A stretch of DNA of 64,000 nucleotides from Girardinichthys multiradiatus. Lineage: Eukaryota > Chordata > Actinopteri > Cyprinodontiformes > Goodeidae. The notes under the pieces were generated by a model, which saw only the letters and a program-made list of their open reading frames with translations, made no database searches and was not told the origin of the DNA. Below, piece after piece: positions 1 through 12,800 of this stretch. The position numbers and the translations under genes were made by a program. The first letter of the stretch is position 1. Each line of letters opens with the position of its first letter. The DNA is taken from positions 15,517,784 to 15,581,783 of the forward strand of contig NC_061794.1 in NCBI RefSeq assembly GCF_021462225.1, written 5' to 3'.

Positions 1-621
1 AGGAACATGCTGTTAGCCTGTTTGTGTAATTCATGTCCATGTTTGCTATGCTCTTTATAGGGCTCTTGAAACTACCTTTATGTAGCAAAACTGAAAAGCA
101 GTGTCACTATGTGCATGTAACATGTCAGAACTTTGATGTTATTGTTCTGTTACAATAACAGAGAGCCAAGGTTACACTTTAGCATACTTGATAAGATAAT
201 GTCAGGATTATTGTTAGTGCTATCTCCCAAAAAAAAAATCATTATGAGGATATAACACTTTTCCAAAGAACCCTATTATGTATAATCAACTAATATTTCT
301 GGATCTGAATTTGATAACCAAATATTAAAAGAGGGAGGAAGACAGTAGGTTTTGTCAGATGATCTTTACATTCCATGCAAACTTCACCAGCCTTTTTTGA
401 CATAGTCAAGGTCTTGTCTAGAAACCCATCCTACAAGTTCAGCTTATAAGAATGCTCCCATCTAGCAAGTGTAAGAGTTTCACTGCCCACCTACTATCTG
501 CTCTTTGGGCTACTACCTGTTTACAATAAAGAATACTCTCTTTGTCAGTTTGATGCAAATAATTTGACCAGAGTAAGGAAATCCACGAATGAAATGTGTC
601 AAAAAGAACAACAATATTTGC
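1..621. other. cep104 intron, no other feature recognised
   Basis: This stretch is downstream of the last cep104 exon in the window. It is AT-rich and carries no repeat or coding segment that I recognise. Confidence 0.5.
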
Positions 622-822
622 CTGAGGTTCAAAAATGTTTCCTTCAATCTTTTCAAATCCATCAAAGAGGGTTTTGTAGAGGAAGTTCTTCCGTGTGGCA
701 GCATCATTAGGTGGAAGGTAGCTGAGAACAGCACCTCTGTGCTGCTCATACAGGGATAAGATGATGCGTACTGCCAGCTCTCGAACCCCTTTTGCACTGT
801 GCTCCAAAGCAGCTGTACAGAA
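622..822 (-). CDS. cep104: cep104 exon, end of TOG domain (residues 616-682), possible GC donor
   Basis: The exon starts at a TTATCAG acceptor and encodes FCTAALEHSAKGVRELAV, then RIILSLYEQHRGAVLSYLPP and KNFLYKTLFDGFEKIEG, a strong CEP104 match. The best 3' boundary keeping phase 0 is CAG followed by GCAAAT, a GC-type donor, giving 201 nt. No good GT donor is seen nearby. The open frame continues to 439 with unrelated sequence, so the exact 3' end is uncertain. Confidence 0.85.
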
Positions 823-3800
823 CTGATAACAGGCACAAAATTAGATCAACATGAATTAAATCAATACAGTAAATACTTTTTAAGGTTTTAATCCAAGAAT
901 TAAAAAAAGAACTGAAGTTTGTTAATATGAAATTGGTGAGCAAAGTACAAATAAGGCTAATGATAATGATGAGTGTGACAACAGATATACTTAAATGTGT
1001 CAAAAGTTCATATTCCTAGTATATTATTTCACAAGAGTATTACACCAGAACAGGCATGGGTGGATTACAGGTATCCAGGTACATCAATGTTTTAAACAGT
1101 TATAGCTTCAACGCCATCATCCCATCCCTGTGGTTTAATTTGTTTTCAATAAGAAAAAGTGCAGGAGATTGCTCTGCCTGTAGGAGGCATAGAGGAAGGT
1201 GGTGTTGGGACTGCACATGTGAATTAACTAAAAGCTATAATCTTGTGCAGCTAATGGTGACGTTCATATTTAGAGTTTTAAAATATTTACTTTTTTTTCA
1301 AATAAAGTTCTAGGTCAAATAGTTGTCACTCTCCCAATGGTTGCTGTGAACTGCTGGTCAGCTGGAGGAAAGACACCGTTTTCAAAAAGCTGCACAATAT
1401 TCTGCTCAAACATGTTCACTTGAAAACCGCTACTAAATTCAGCAGGTGTTTAATTTTTTATTTTAATAACATTATGTTTGATTATTTTTGCAGTACAAGG
1501 AATTATTGTTGATTTCCATTTTTGAACATGCAAATAAAGCAGGTCTTAAATAATTATTCCAACTATTTGAAAGCTATTCTTCTTTGTACATGTTGTCATA
1601 AGGTTGTTGAATTATTTGTTATTTGTGAACAAACGAAGTGCTCTTTGTTACACTCTGTGGCACAATAGAACAAAGCAGGGTCCCCAGTAAAGAATGTTCC
1701 TCCTGGATTAATAAAATTAACCACAATTTCAGGAGATGCGGTTGGAAAACTGAATGTTTGTAGAAAACTATGGCTTCAAATTTATTAGCTGCATCTTAGA
1801 GATCTAATCACATCTTTGAATGTTATGGTTAAACAGGGACTATCTCTGCGCTGACACGTGGTCTACCTTTGCTCTTGCTACATTGCAAGATGTAAGTGAT
1901 CTGATTGGCCACAAAAAACCCACCTCATATAATCCTGATGTCCTTCCACACTCTCTTTTCATTAGGGTACTTGATTCTGTGGACTCACGCAAACCTTAAG
2001 CAAGCTGCTGTGGAGCCAATACTGAAAAAACTAACTTAGACGCATCTCTTCATAACAGTTGCAGGTCATCATTCAAACTCCCCTTTGTGTCAGAAATGGC
2101 TTTACTGAAGTCTTCCAATGACATTTGATAGTGGCAGATTGGTGATCTTTCACTTTTACTAACAGTCAAAACCAAATACAGAGGTTAGACACCAGAGATG
2201 TAAAGTCTTCACATCGAACTGTTTTATGTGCTCTAAGCAACCAGTCGCGGGGACGTCAAATGTCACTGCCACTCTGCGCAATGACAGGTGATTTCCCTTT
2301 CATCGTCCCTAATCTGGCTTAATCGCAGTATACAACACCTTTTTTGTTGTTTTTCCAAAGCTACAAGGCAAATTAGCTCTTCCTCCTTGCCCAAAGACGC
2401 TGTGGCAGAAATTGAGGGGAAATTTTAGAAATTGGTATGTCGACTAAGAAATCTCAAACATCTGTGGACACTCACAGTATTCCCAACTCTGTGGGAGCCT
2501 CAGTAAGTGGGTTGTTTTTTCAGTGGACATAAAACCAAGGCAACTGTTGTTTCATGTCCTGATCATTGATTCAATCCGTCATCCAAATATAGACTGTATG
2601 TTTTTATCCTAGAGTTAGAGGAGTCTACTGAAAACAGAGGCTAGACACCGGAGAGGTCATCGTCAAACAGTGAGTAATTTGATCAACTTGCCACTTTTAT
2701 TGTGCCTTCTGCACTGCTGTCTTGGAGTTTATGTTGCTGTTTATTTCTGAAAAGTCAATATGTCAATATGTATTTTGTGTAGCTGGTCCATTGCTTTTGG
2801 TTAGTTTTATTTATTTCACGTTAGACCAAAACGGTTCCTGAGCGTAATAGTTTGATTAATGGAGAAAAGATTTTCCACAACTGTACATGTCATTTGTTTT
2901 TTTAACCTCTGGGGCCAATAGTGAATTTTTATTTTCCCTTTGATTTTGATTTTATGTACAGGATGGGTCAGAGGTCCTTGGTCACTGTTCGCTACAGCAC
3001 ATTCTAATGTCTGTTGTCAGTGGAAAACAATTTAAAACAAGAAATATTTTGCTTTAGTTATTTTTATAGTTATTAGCAGGCATACCAATTGTTATATATC
3101 CCTTTATTTCCTAGCGTCACTAATTTTAAGTTGCAAAGTCATTTCCCTTAGCCCTTCCCCTCTTCCATGAAAACAATTGGGATTCCCTTCCCCTTGGGAA
3201 CATAGGGTTAAGGGTTAAGAATAAAGGGCAAGAGACTAGATGATTTTCAGACCATGTAATGACTCGGCAGTCAATTTGAGGATGTCATTTTATTTTTTTT
3301 AAATAATAAGTGTATTTCCTGTCATTTTTTATTTTGAAAGCTAATTCTCTCGGCTTTGAGGATGCAGAACTAATTCAAAAAAGAATTTCTGATCATTGCA
3401 TAGTTGAATCTTAACTTAGCTCACGACAATAAATTCATAAAAAGGGGTTGACAAGTACAAAATGTATAGGGTTAGGATTTGTTATTTTTTTCATAGAACT
3501 TTTTGTTGCTATTATTAGTTATTTATTCAGTAACAAAGGCAGAGTGTTGATAAAGTCGTTGATGTATCAGGACGTAAAAAACCTCATTCAGTCATGAGCT
3601 CCTATCAGTGTAGAGAATAACATCACTGAGATAATACTGTCAGAGGCTAACACTACTCATTCTACTCATTCTTCTCATCCTTTGCTCAACAGGCTCAGGG
3701 AAAACATACCATTATTCTTTTGCCTCCACTGACCATTTCTCATTTTTAATTGCAGGAAATTCCGTTTTCTTGACTCTGGCTCCTGCCTCAGAGTAAATCA

Positions 3801-6800
3801 CCCTGGTAACAGCAGAAGAATAAGAAAAAATGTTTGAACTCTGAAATACTCTGGTATCTCAGAGTAGCACAGAGTGCACATCACATGAGCTGAAAGAGTT
3901 GCTTAAAAAATGGGACACTGTTAAATAGGTTTGTCTGTATACTTTTTTATATATTTTAGCACAGTTTACACAGCTTGTGTGGTGTTTTTTTTTTCTTCCA
4001 GATACTAAACAGATGTACCATCATCTGTTCTTTGTATGCAGAGGAAAGGATAGCAATCTGCGATGTTTCTGCACAACAAGGTTGGTTTCTCTAATTTAGA
4101 ATTTATAGAAAACATTTTATTATAAAAGATATACTTCTTTTTGCTTTATAACAAATCATTTATTTCTATTAGTCTGCAATTGACACAAAAAAGTCAATGT
4201 TGTAAAATATTTCAATATCTCAGTCAGTCAGTCATTTTCTACCGCTTATTCCATAGTGGGTCGCGGGGAAGCTGGTGCCTATCTCCAGCAGTCTATGGGC
4301 GAGAGGCGGGGTACACCCTGGACAGGTCGCCAGTCCATTGCAGGGCAACACACATACAACCATGCACACACTCATTCATACACCTAAGGGCAATTTTGAG
4401 AGACCAATTAACCTAATAGGCATTTCTTTGGACTGTGGGAGGAAGCCGGAGTACCTGGTGAGAACCCACGCATGCACGGGGAGAACATGTAAACTCCATG
4501 CAGAAAGCACCCCAGCTGGGAATCAAACCTAGGACCTTCTTGCTGCAAGGCAACAGTGCTACCAACTGCGCCACCGTGCACCAATATCTGATGCCATGTA
4601 GAGATACACAAAGTGCTTAAAGTTGACGATATTAGTTAAACCAGTGAGCATTGACTAAAATGTCAACTCAAGCAATTTATTTTAAAACAAGGCATCTCTT
4701 ATATGTTTCTCTCTAACATTTTATTGTGGCAGACAGAAGAGGAAACAAGCTGTGGGATAAAGCACAGCTCAATCTAGACTGGGAATATTTTCAAAGCAAA
4801 TAAATGAGGCAGGACTGGGCAGCGTTTTAAACTGTCCCAACAGGGATACGGTTGTAGACAAACAGCAAAAAAAAATGAGATCATTGTTGGAAACCAACTG
4901 AGCGCAGGGTACATTGGTACCAGTTGTGAAAACGCAAGCTCAGCAGGGTGGAGCTTACTGGAAGTCTGTCTAGGTGAAAGGAAAAGTCAATCTTCCAGTT
5001 TTGGAAGAATGGAAAAGTCTTACAAAGATTATTTTATGTACATTGTAAAAACTGTAAGACTGTTCTCAGATGTTAAACTGGATTGGTTTAGATCAGAAAA
5101 AGGGAACATGTTCAGGTTTTTCACCAGGGCTGGAACTAAAGATGGTTCTTTAAGAGTTCTATGAAAACCTGTCCAGAAAAAAAAAAATTTTTAAGCCTGA
5201 GATTAACCTCACAACCATGTCGATATGTATTTTTGCAATTACTAATTGCAGTTTTGAAAAATCAGGGCATCTAGCACTCAATATTCTTGGCCAGCTAATA
5301 GCATTTTTTATATGTCAAGTGTTTTTCACCAGGTATCAGAATCTGGAGACATATCAGGTTATCCGTACTTGTGTTGTGATTCCCCAGTACAACTGCCAAT
5401 GTTGAAGCCACCTGCTCTAGGACCTTTTGCTGATTGGTATCCATTATTTTTACTATACAGCTGACTAAAGTCTTGCTAATATTCGAGCAGCACCTGAAAG
5501 CTGATGCCACGCACACTTTCTTTTTTTCTGGTTTATTTTTTAAGGTCAACATTTTAAAAATAGCAAATATTGGCCAACTTTTTAGCCGGTTGTTATATTG
5601 GCATACGCTGTGACAGTTTGTCATCCATAAATTGTGTTGAACAATAGTTGGTGTTTAGTATATAACTGATGTTTGTTACTATCCGTTAGGTAGCAAAACT
5701 GTTCACATTTAGAAAAAAAACCTTTATATTTCTGATTGTGATTTCTAAAATCTAAACATGATGTGAGAAAATCTAAGGTTAAGTTTGTGAGCACTGATTT
5801 AAGATCACATTAGTTATCCATCCATTGCTCCAGATTTTTAAAAGGGCAATTTTTGGCCCTTTACCGTGATGACATTTTCCAGGGTGAAGCCAGACTTCTC
5901 TATACCCAGTTCCACAAGGAGTTTCTCGAGAAGTTCGGCCCGACTCTGAGCCAGACGAGAGGGGAAGTTGGATTTGAATGGCTTCACTAATTCAACAGGG
6001 ATGATCTGCAGGGCTCTTACATCCTTTAAAACCGCAATTTCCTAAACAAAAGACAAAAGGAAGAATGAGATGTAGAGTTTATTTGAAGGGTTTGTAGATT
6101 TACAGCTTCTCATCAGGTAAAATGTATACTGTAAGCCCCTGATAAATACCTGTGTGTTGCCACACAGCAATGTATCTTTCATCACAAGCATCCTGTAAAT
6201 CGACAAGTCATGACAGATAATCCAGGTGTAATGCACAGAAGAAGGCTCTGCTAAAAACCACCTCTCATTGTTGAGGACTAACGTAAGATCAACATATAGT
6301 TGAAATGTGAAACAAAAAACTTTGAATTTTAGGCATAGACTTTTGCTGTTTTTCCTTCATAGATTGCATTTTTCCAAACTGAAACTATCAAAGATGTTTC
6401 CTTCTGTTGATACCCCTGTTGTGACAGATGCTCACAGCGACCGACCTCACTGGCACATATGTTTTGAAACTATCCTTGGAAACAGAAAACAGAAAACACC
6501 TCCGTCCAACTCAGCTTTAATCACAGATATAATGAGACATTTACTGGAGAAAAATAAATATCCGTTGAGGGGCAAATCAGATGTATTTTACTTGGCATGG
6601 CAATCTGTTATAGATTATAGCAGCTGAAACATAAAGTGGCTTTGTTTGGTACAATGACATAAGGATGTTCTCTGATGGTTGTGGTTTCTTGTTTTCTTCT
6701 TCAGTTACTGTGTTTTTGTATTTACATGAAAAAGCTTCAATAAAGAAAATTTGAAAAAGAAAGAATTGTGAATTTTATGTTTGACAAGCAGAAAAAAATA

Positions 6801-9800
6801 ATTGATCAATGTTTTAATGACACGTGAGAAAACAACTCAGAATCCAGGCAGGCTTGGTAATGTCTTGGAGCTAGTGCGCTAAAGGAAATACTCCCTCTTT
6901 TTCACCAACACCCATAAATGAGTTCACTGCCACAGATCCCAAGAGCAGATCCCAAGTGCACATTCAGTACCATTAAAAAGTATTTGACCCCTTACAGATT
7001 TATATTGCTTTTTGTCACAATTAAATATTTAAAATAATCAAACACAAAGACAACCTGACTAAATACAAAAAGCAGTTTTCACTTATTAAGAGAAAAAAAG
7101 CTATCCAACCAACCTGGTCCTGTGTTAAAAAGTAATTGCCCCCTACACCAAATAATAGGTTTTGCCACTCTTGACAGCAACAACTGCTATCAATCAATTG
7201 GGATGACTGGCCATGAGTTTTTGATATTGCTGTGGAGGAATTATGGCCCACTCTTCCTCACAGAATGGTTTTAATTCAACTTCACTGTAGGGCTTTTAAA
7301 CTTAAACAGCCAGTGTAAGATCCTGCCACAGCAGCTAAATCAGATTTAGGTTCATACTTTAACTAAGTCACTTCAAAACCTTCCATGTTTTTTGAGGTCT
7401 TATTAGCCATTTAGAGGTGGTGTGCATTAAATCACCTTCCTGCTACATAACCAAAGTGTGCTTTGACTTCAGATTACAAACTAATGGGCAAAAACGTACC
7501 TTCCGGAACCGGATCAATTACAGCAAGTTATCCAGGTCCTGAAGTAACAAAGCAGGCCCAGACTATCTATAATAACCAGCTCGTTTGACTGTATGATGTT
7601 TATTTCCTGAAATACTGCATTAGTTTTACAAGACGTGTAGTAGAACGTCTGACAACACTTATTTTCTAGTCAACCCTCACAATATTTTCTCAAAGGTTTG
7701 GGGGATAAGAATGTTTTTTGGCCACATGTATGACGTATTGTCTCTTAGTTTGTTTTTCTATGGTCAGCAGTGATTTTTCTCCAAGACTCGAGGACAGATG
7801 CAATTTTAGCCCAGTGTCTTTCTAACTGTTAAATAATGAACACCTTAACTAAGGCAAGGGAGGCTTGCAGTGCTTTATATGTTGCTCTGAGTCCTTTTTT
7901 AATCTACTAGATGAGTTGATCATGTGCTCGGAGTAATTTTGGTAGGTCAGCCACTCCTGAAAAGGTTCACCACTGTTCCATGTTTTCTCTATACGGGTCC
8001 TTCTCAAAAAATTAGCATATTGTGATAAAGTTCATTATTTTCTATAATGTAATGATTAAAATTTAATATTCATATATTTTAGATTCATTGCACACTAACT
8101 GAAATACTTCAGGTCTTTTATTGTCTTAATACGGATGATTTTGGCATACAGCTCATGAAAACCCAAAATTCCTATCTCACAAAATTAGCATATTTCATCC
8201 AACCAATAAAAGAAAAGTGTTTTTAATACAAAAAACGTCAACCTTCAAATAATCATGTACAGTTATGCACTCAATACTTGGTCAGGAATCCTTTTGCAGA
8301 AATGACTGCTTCAATGCGGCGTGGCATGGAGGCAATCAGCCTGTGGCACTGCTGAGGTCTTATGGAGGCCCAGGATGCTTCGATAGCGGCCTTTAGCTCA
8401 TCCAGAGTGTTGGGTCTTGAGTCTCTCAACGTTCTCTTCACAATATCCCACAGATTCTCTATGGGGTTCAGGTCAGGAGAGTTGGCAGGCCAATTGAGCA
8501 CAGTGATACCATGGTCAGTAAACCATTTACCAGTGGTTTTGGCACTGTGACCAGGTACCAGGTCGTGCTGAAAAATGAAATCTTCATCTCCATAAAGCTT
8601 TTCAGCAGATGGAAGCATGAAGTGCTCCAAAATCTCCTGATAGCTAGCTGCATTGACCCTGCCCTTGATAAAACACAGTGGACCAACACCAGCAGCTGAC
8701 ACGGCACCCCAGACCATCACTGACTGTGGGTACTTGACACTGGACTTCTGGCATTTTGGCATTTCCTTCTCCCCAGTCTTCCTCCAGACTCTGGCACCTT
8801 GATTTCCGAATGACATGCAGAATTTGCTTTCATCCGAAAAAAGTACTTTGGACCACTGAGCAACAGTCCAGTGCTGCTTCTCTGTAGCCCAGGTCTGGGG
8901 AATGCGGCACCTGTAGCCCATTTCCTGCACCCGCCTGTACATGGTGGCTCTGGATGTTTCTACTCCAGAGTCAGTCCACTGCTTCTGCAGGTCCCCCAAG
9001 GTCTGGAATCGGCCCTTCTCCACAATCTTCCTCAGGGTCCGGTCACCTCTTCTCGTTGTGCAGCATTTTCTGCCACACCTTTTCCTTCCCACAGACTTCC
9101 CACTGAGGTGCCTTGATACAGCACTCTGGGAACAGCCTATTCGTTCAGAAATTTCTTTCTGTGTCTTACCCTCTTGCTTGAGGGTGTCAATAGTGGCCTT
9201 CTGGACAGCAGTCAGGTCGGCAGTCTTACCCATGATTGGGGTTTTGAGTGATGAACCAGGCTGGGAGTTTTAAAGGCCTCAGGAATCTTTTGCAGGTGTT
9301 TAGAGTTAACTCGTTGATTCAGATGATTAGGCTCATAGCTCGTTTAGAGACCCTTTTAATGATATGCTAATTTTGTGAGATAGGAATTTTGGGTTTTCAT
9401 GAGCTGTATGCCAAAATCATCCGTATTAAGACAATAAAAGACCTGAAATATTTCAGTTAGTGTGCAATGAATCTAAAATATATTAATGTTAAATTTTCAT
9501 CATGACATTATGGAAAATAATGAACTTTATCACAATATGCTAATTTTTTGAGAAGGACCTGTATGTGGAAAATTACTTACTGTGGTTCAATTGAGTACCA
9601 ATGATTTAGTAATTGTTTTTCTAACCTTTTACCAAACCGCTAGATGTCATTGATATTGTTTCTAATCTTTTCTTAAATTATTTTACATCTGGGCATGAGG
9701 TGTTGCTTTTTGAGATGTTTAAGTCTACTTCATGTCATCAGACAGGTTCTATTGAAGTAACTTCTTGATTCTACAAGTCTGGTTGTAATCAGGCATGGGT

Positions 9801-12800
9801 GTTACTGGTGAAATTGAATTGAATCTGAGATGGCTCTTTAAAGAAAACTGCATAATATAAGCTACAACAACATTTAATTTCCCTTTGGGATGAATAAAGT
9901 ATTTTTGAATAGAACTTTTGAAAAAATACACTTAATCATCAGAAATTCATAATTTAACAATTGGGACTTTTTTTGCATAGGGCAAGATCTATTTTTCCTT
10001 TTATCCCTTAACGTTGGTTATCTTTGCCTGATATTAACATTTGTTTGATGACCTGAAAATTTTATGTGCCAAAAAAAACTAAGCAGGATCTCTGTAAGGG
10101 GACCAACTATTTGTTTTTGCGGTATTCTATAATGTACACGGCACAGCATCTCTACATGAGTGTGAAAGTACACAGAGCACAAAAATTACATTCAGATTTC
10201 TGATGAACTCACACATGTGAGTTCCAGTTATGGTTAAAGGAGGCAGTGTGGGCAGGCAGGCAGATTACACGATCAGGCTTGTTTAGAGGAAGACAACACC
10301 TCCCTATTCGCCTCATACATCTTATTAGGCAAGAGCACAGGATGGAAACAATGAGTCAAGGAATGTATTATACATATGGTCATAAAATTTGATGTCTTAA
10401 ACGTAAACACGTTTTACACACAACACAATCAAATTGAAAGTCTGAAGAAAGCATACATTTTGCTAAGCAAATAGTGTACACTTTCACAAGTCACTAAAAA
10501 ACTTTTTAACATTCGGCTTTAAAAATCTGAATGCTACCATTCTTTTCTATCTATATTTTGCATATTCTGTAACTTTCTCTTGCCTAAAAAAGAAAGGACT
10601 CCTGCTTTGGTGGAATGGCATCTGCTCAACCGGTTCATTGGTATAAGTCATCACAGGAGGGCAAGACAGAGCAAAGAAATACCCTGACAAAGACCAGAGG
10701 TCACTGATGTGTTCTCGGTTACAAGAAAGAGAAATCTGGGTGGTTTGGTAGAATTTCCCAGTCGTGAAAAACATAGACAGTCATGGTGTGGAGACTAAAG
10801 GAGCTCCAATCATCACTGTTAATAATTCAACTCCGTTTTAAAGCTACAGTTGGCAAGCCATGTGTGGCAAGTCTGTTAAGCAGCTGACTGCTGGGTCTAC
10901 AGGAGCAGATAGTCTGACTAATTAAACAGCTATACCAGCTTGACATATTTGTGTTATTCTATAAACGGCAGAACGGCAAAAAAGTATGATATGCTGCACA
11001 ATTAGCAATTAAACACAACTACTGAATATAGTAGGTGTTTATTTTTATAAAATTTTAGTTTTTGTCTAAATATAAAAAACAATGAATAAATCTTTTATGG
11101 TTATAGCTGTATTAATTAATATTTCTTTTATCAAGAATCGTAATAATTACTGCATTTTGTAATTTAAATAAAAGTAGTGAGCTAATATTAGAATTTTTTG
11201 TTTTTATTTCTTTGTCTAATACAGTAACGCCATGAGAGTTTGAGTATTTTTACTCAAGGTTATCATTTTGTGACAAGTTTGAACTAGCCTATGCCTAATT
11301 ACAAATCAATCAGAGGCTCCTCCTTTTTATAGTTTATTTGTATATTTGTTAAAAAGAGGTCATTGTGGTTGGGCTAAAAGATTGAACAGCTTATAGTTAG
11401 AGTGGCCTAGGTTATCCTGAGCTATCCCTGTAATTATGCTACGATAGGTTTAATGATGAATTTCCATAACTCTGCTACATTCTCCTACTACTCCGCAATT
11501 TTACGTTATATGATGTTGTTTCAATGTTTAACTTTATGTTCTCTCTCTGTTTTTTCTCTTCCTAGAAGCTATACCTGGCCTGCTTCTGTGTTTAGCTGTG
11601 ACACCTTCCTGGAGGGGGGCATTGGCTGATCTGCCACTTCCAACAACTTAATGCTCTCCTTCTACTGAGCTCTCCTAAACATAGCTACTGTCTGAGCTTC
11701 TACTGTGACTAACTGTCTGTGCTCGCTTCATACTCTAGACTTGAAAACTGATTCAGTTTATCTGCTTAGCTGTCATTCTCTCCTAGATGATGCCACAAAG
11801 GAGCTACTACAATTAATGTTTTATTTTTCTTTCCCATAGAAAATACTCCTGGATCAGTGTTTCTCTGTTCTTTTTGTGTCTCTGCTCTGTTCTCTCAAAC
11901 CCCCAGTCAGTCGTGGCAGATGGCCGCTCACACCGAGTCTGGTTCTGCTGGAGGTTTCTTCCAGTCGCTACATGCTCATCAAGGAAGAGTGAATGTTGCA
12001 AGTCTGTAACTCGATGCAATCTGCTGGGTTTCCTTAGAAAACCTTTTAACCAAATAAACTGAATTTGACTGCAGTGTTTGATAATTCAGATCAATTGGAA
12101 TGTACTTGACTTGAAATCTGTATGATTCAATTGAATTGACTATGTACAGGTCCTTCTCAAAATATTAGCATATTGTGATAAAGTTCATTATTTTCCATAA
12201 TGTCATGATGAAAATTTAACATTCATATATTTTAGATTCATTGCACACTAACTGAAATATTTCAGGTCTTTTATTGTCTTAATACGTATGATTTTGGCAT
12301 ACAGCTCATGAAAACCCAAAATTCCTATCTCACAAAATTAGCATATTGCATCCGACCAATAAAAGAAAAGTGTTTTTAATACAAAAAACGTCCACCTTCA
12401 AATAATCATGTACAGTTATGCACTCAATACTTGGTCGGGAATCCTTTTGCAGAAATGACTGCCTCAATGCGGCGTGGCATGGAGGCAATCAGCCTGTGGC
12501 ACTGCTGAGGTCTTATGGAGGCCCAGGATGCTTCGATAGCGGCCTTTAGCTCATCCAGAGTGTTGGGTCTTGAGTCTCTCAACGTTCTCTTCACAATATC
12601 CCACAGATTCTCTATGGGGTTCAGGTCAGGAGAGTTGGCAGGCCAATTGAGCACAGTGACACCATGGTCAGTAAACCATTTACCAGTGGTTTTGGCACTG
12701 TGAGCAGGTGCCAGGTCGTGCTGAAAAATGAAATCTTCATCTCCAAAAAGCTTTTCAGCAAATGGAAGCATGAAGTGCTCCAAAATCTCCTGATAGCTAG

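Larger units (their letters stand above)
6970..9840 (-). mobile_element. decayed Tc1-like transposon, split by a younger Tc1-like insertion
   Basis: Minus-strand sequence between 6970 and 7991 and between 9564 and about 9840 is a heavily mutated DDE transposon. It matches the plus-strand remnant at 32.8-33.4 kb: a segment around 7850-7910 is the reverse complement of 33270-33330 (CAGAGCAACAT and AAAGCACTGCA). The element at 7994-9561 is inserted in it. No open transposase frame survives. Confidence 0.6.

Noticed and set aside
8871..9273. Plus-strand open frames over the Tc1-like elements (also at 13024-13426)
   Set aside because: They are antisense shadows of the transposase frames and recur only because the element is duplicated.
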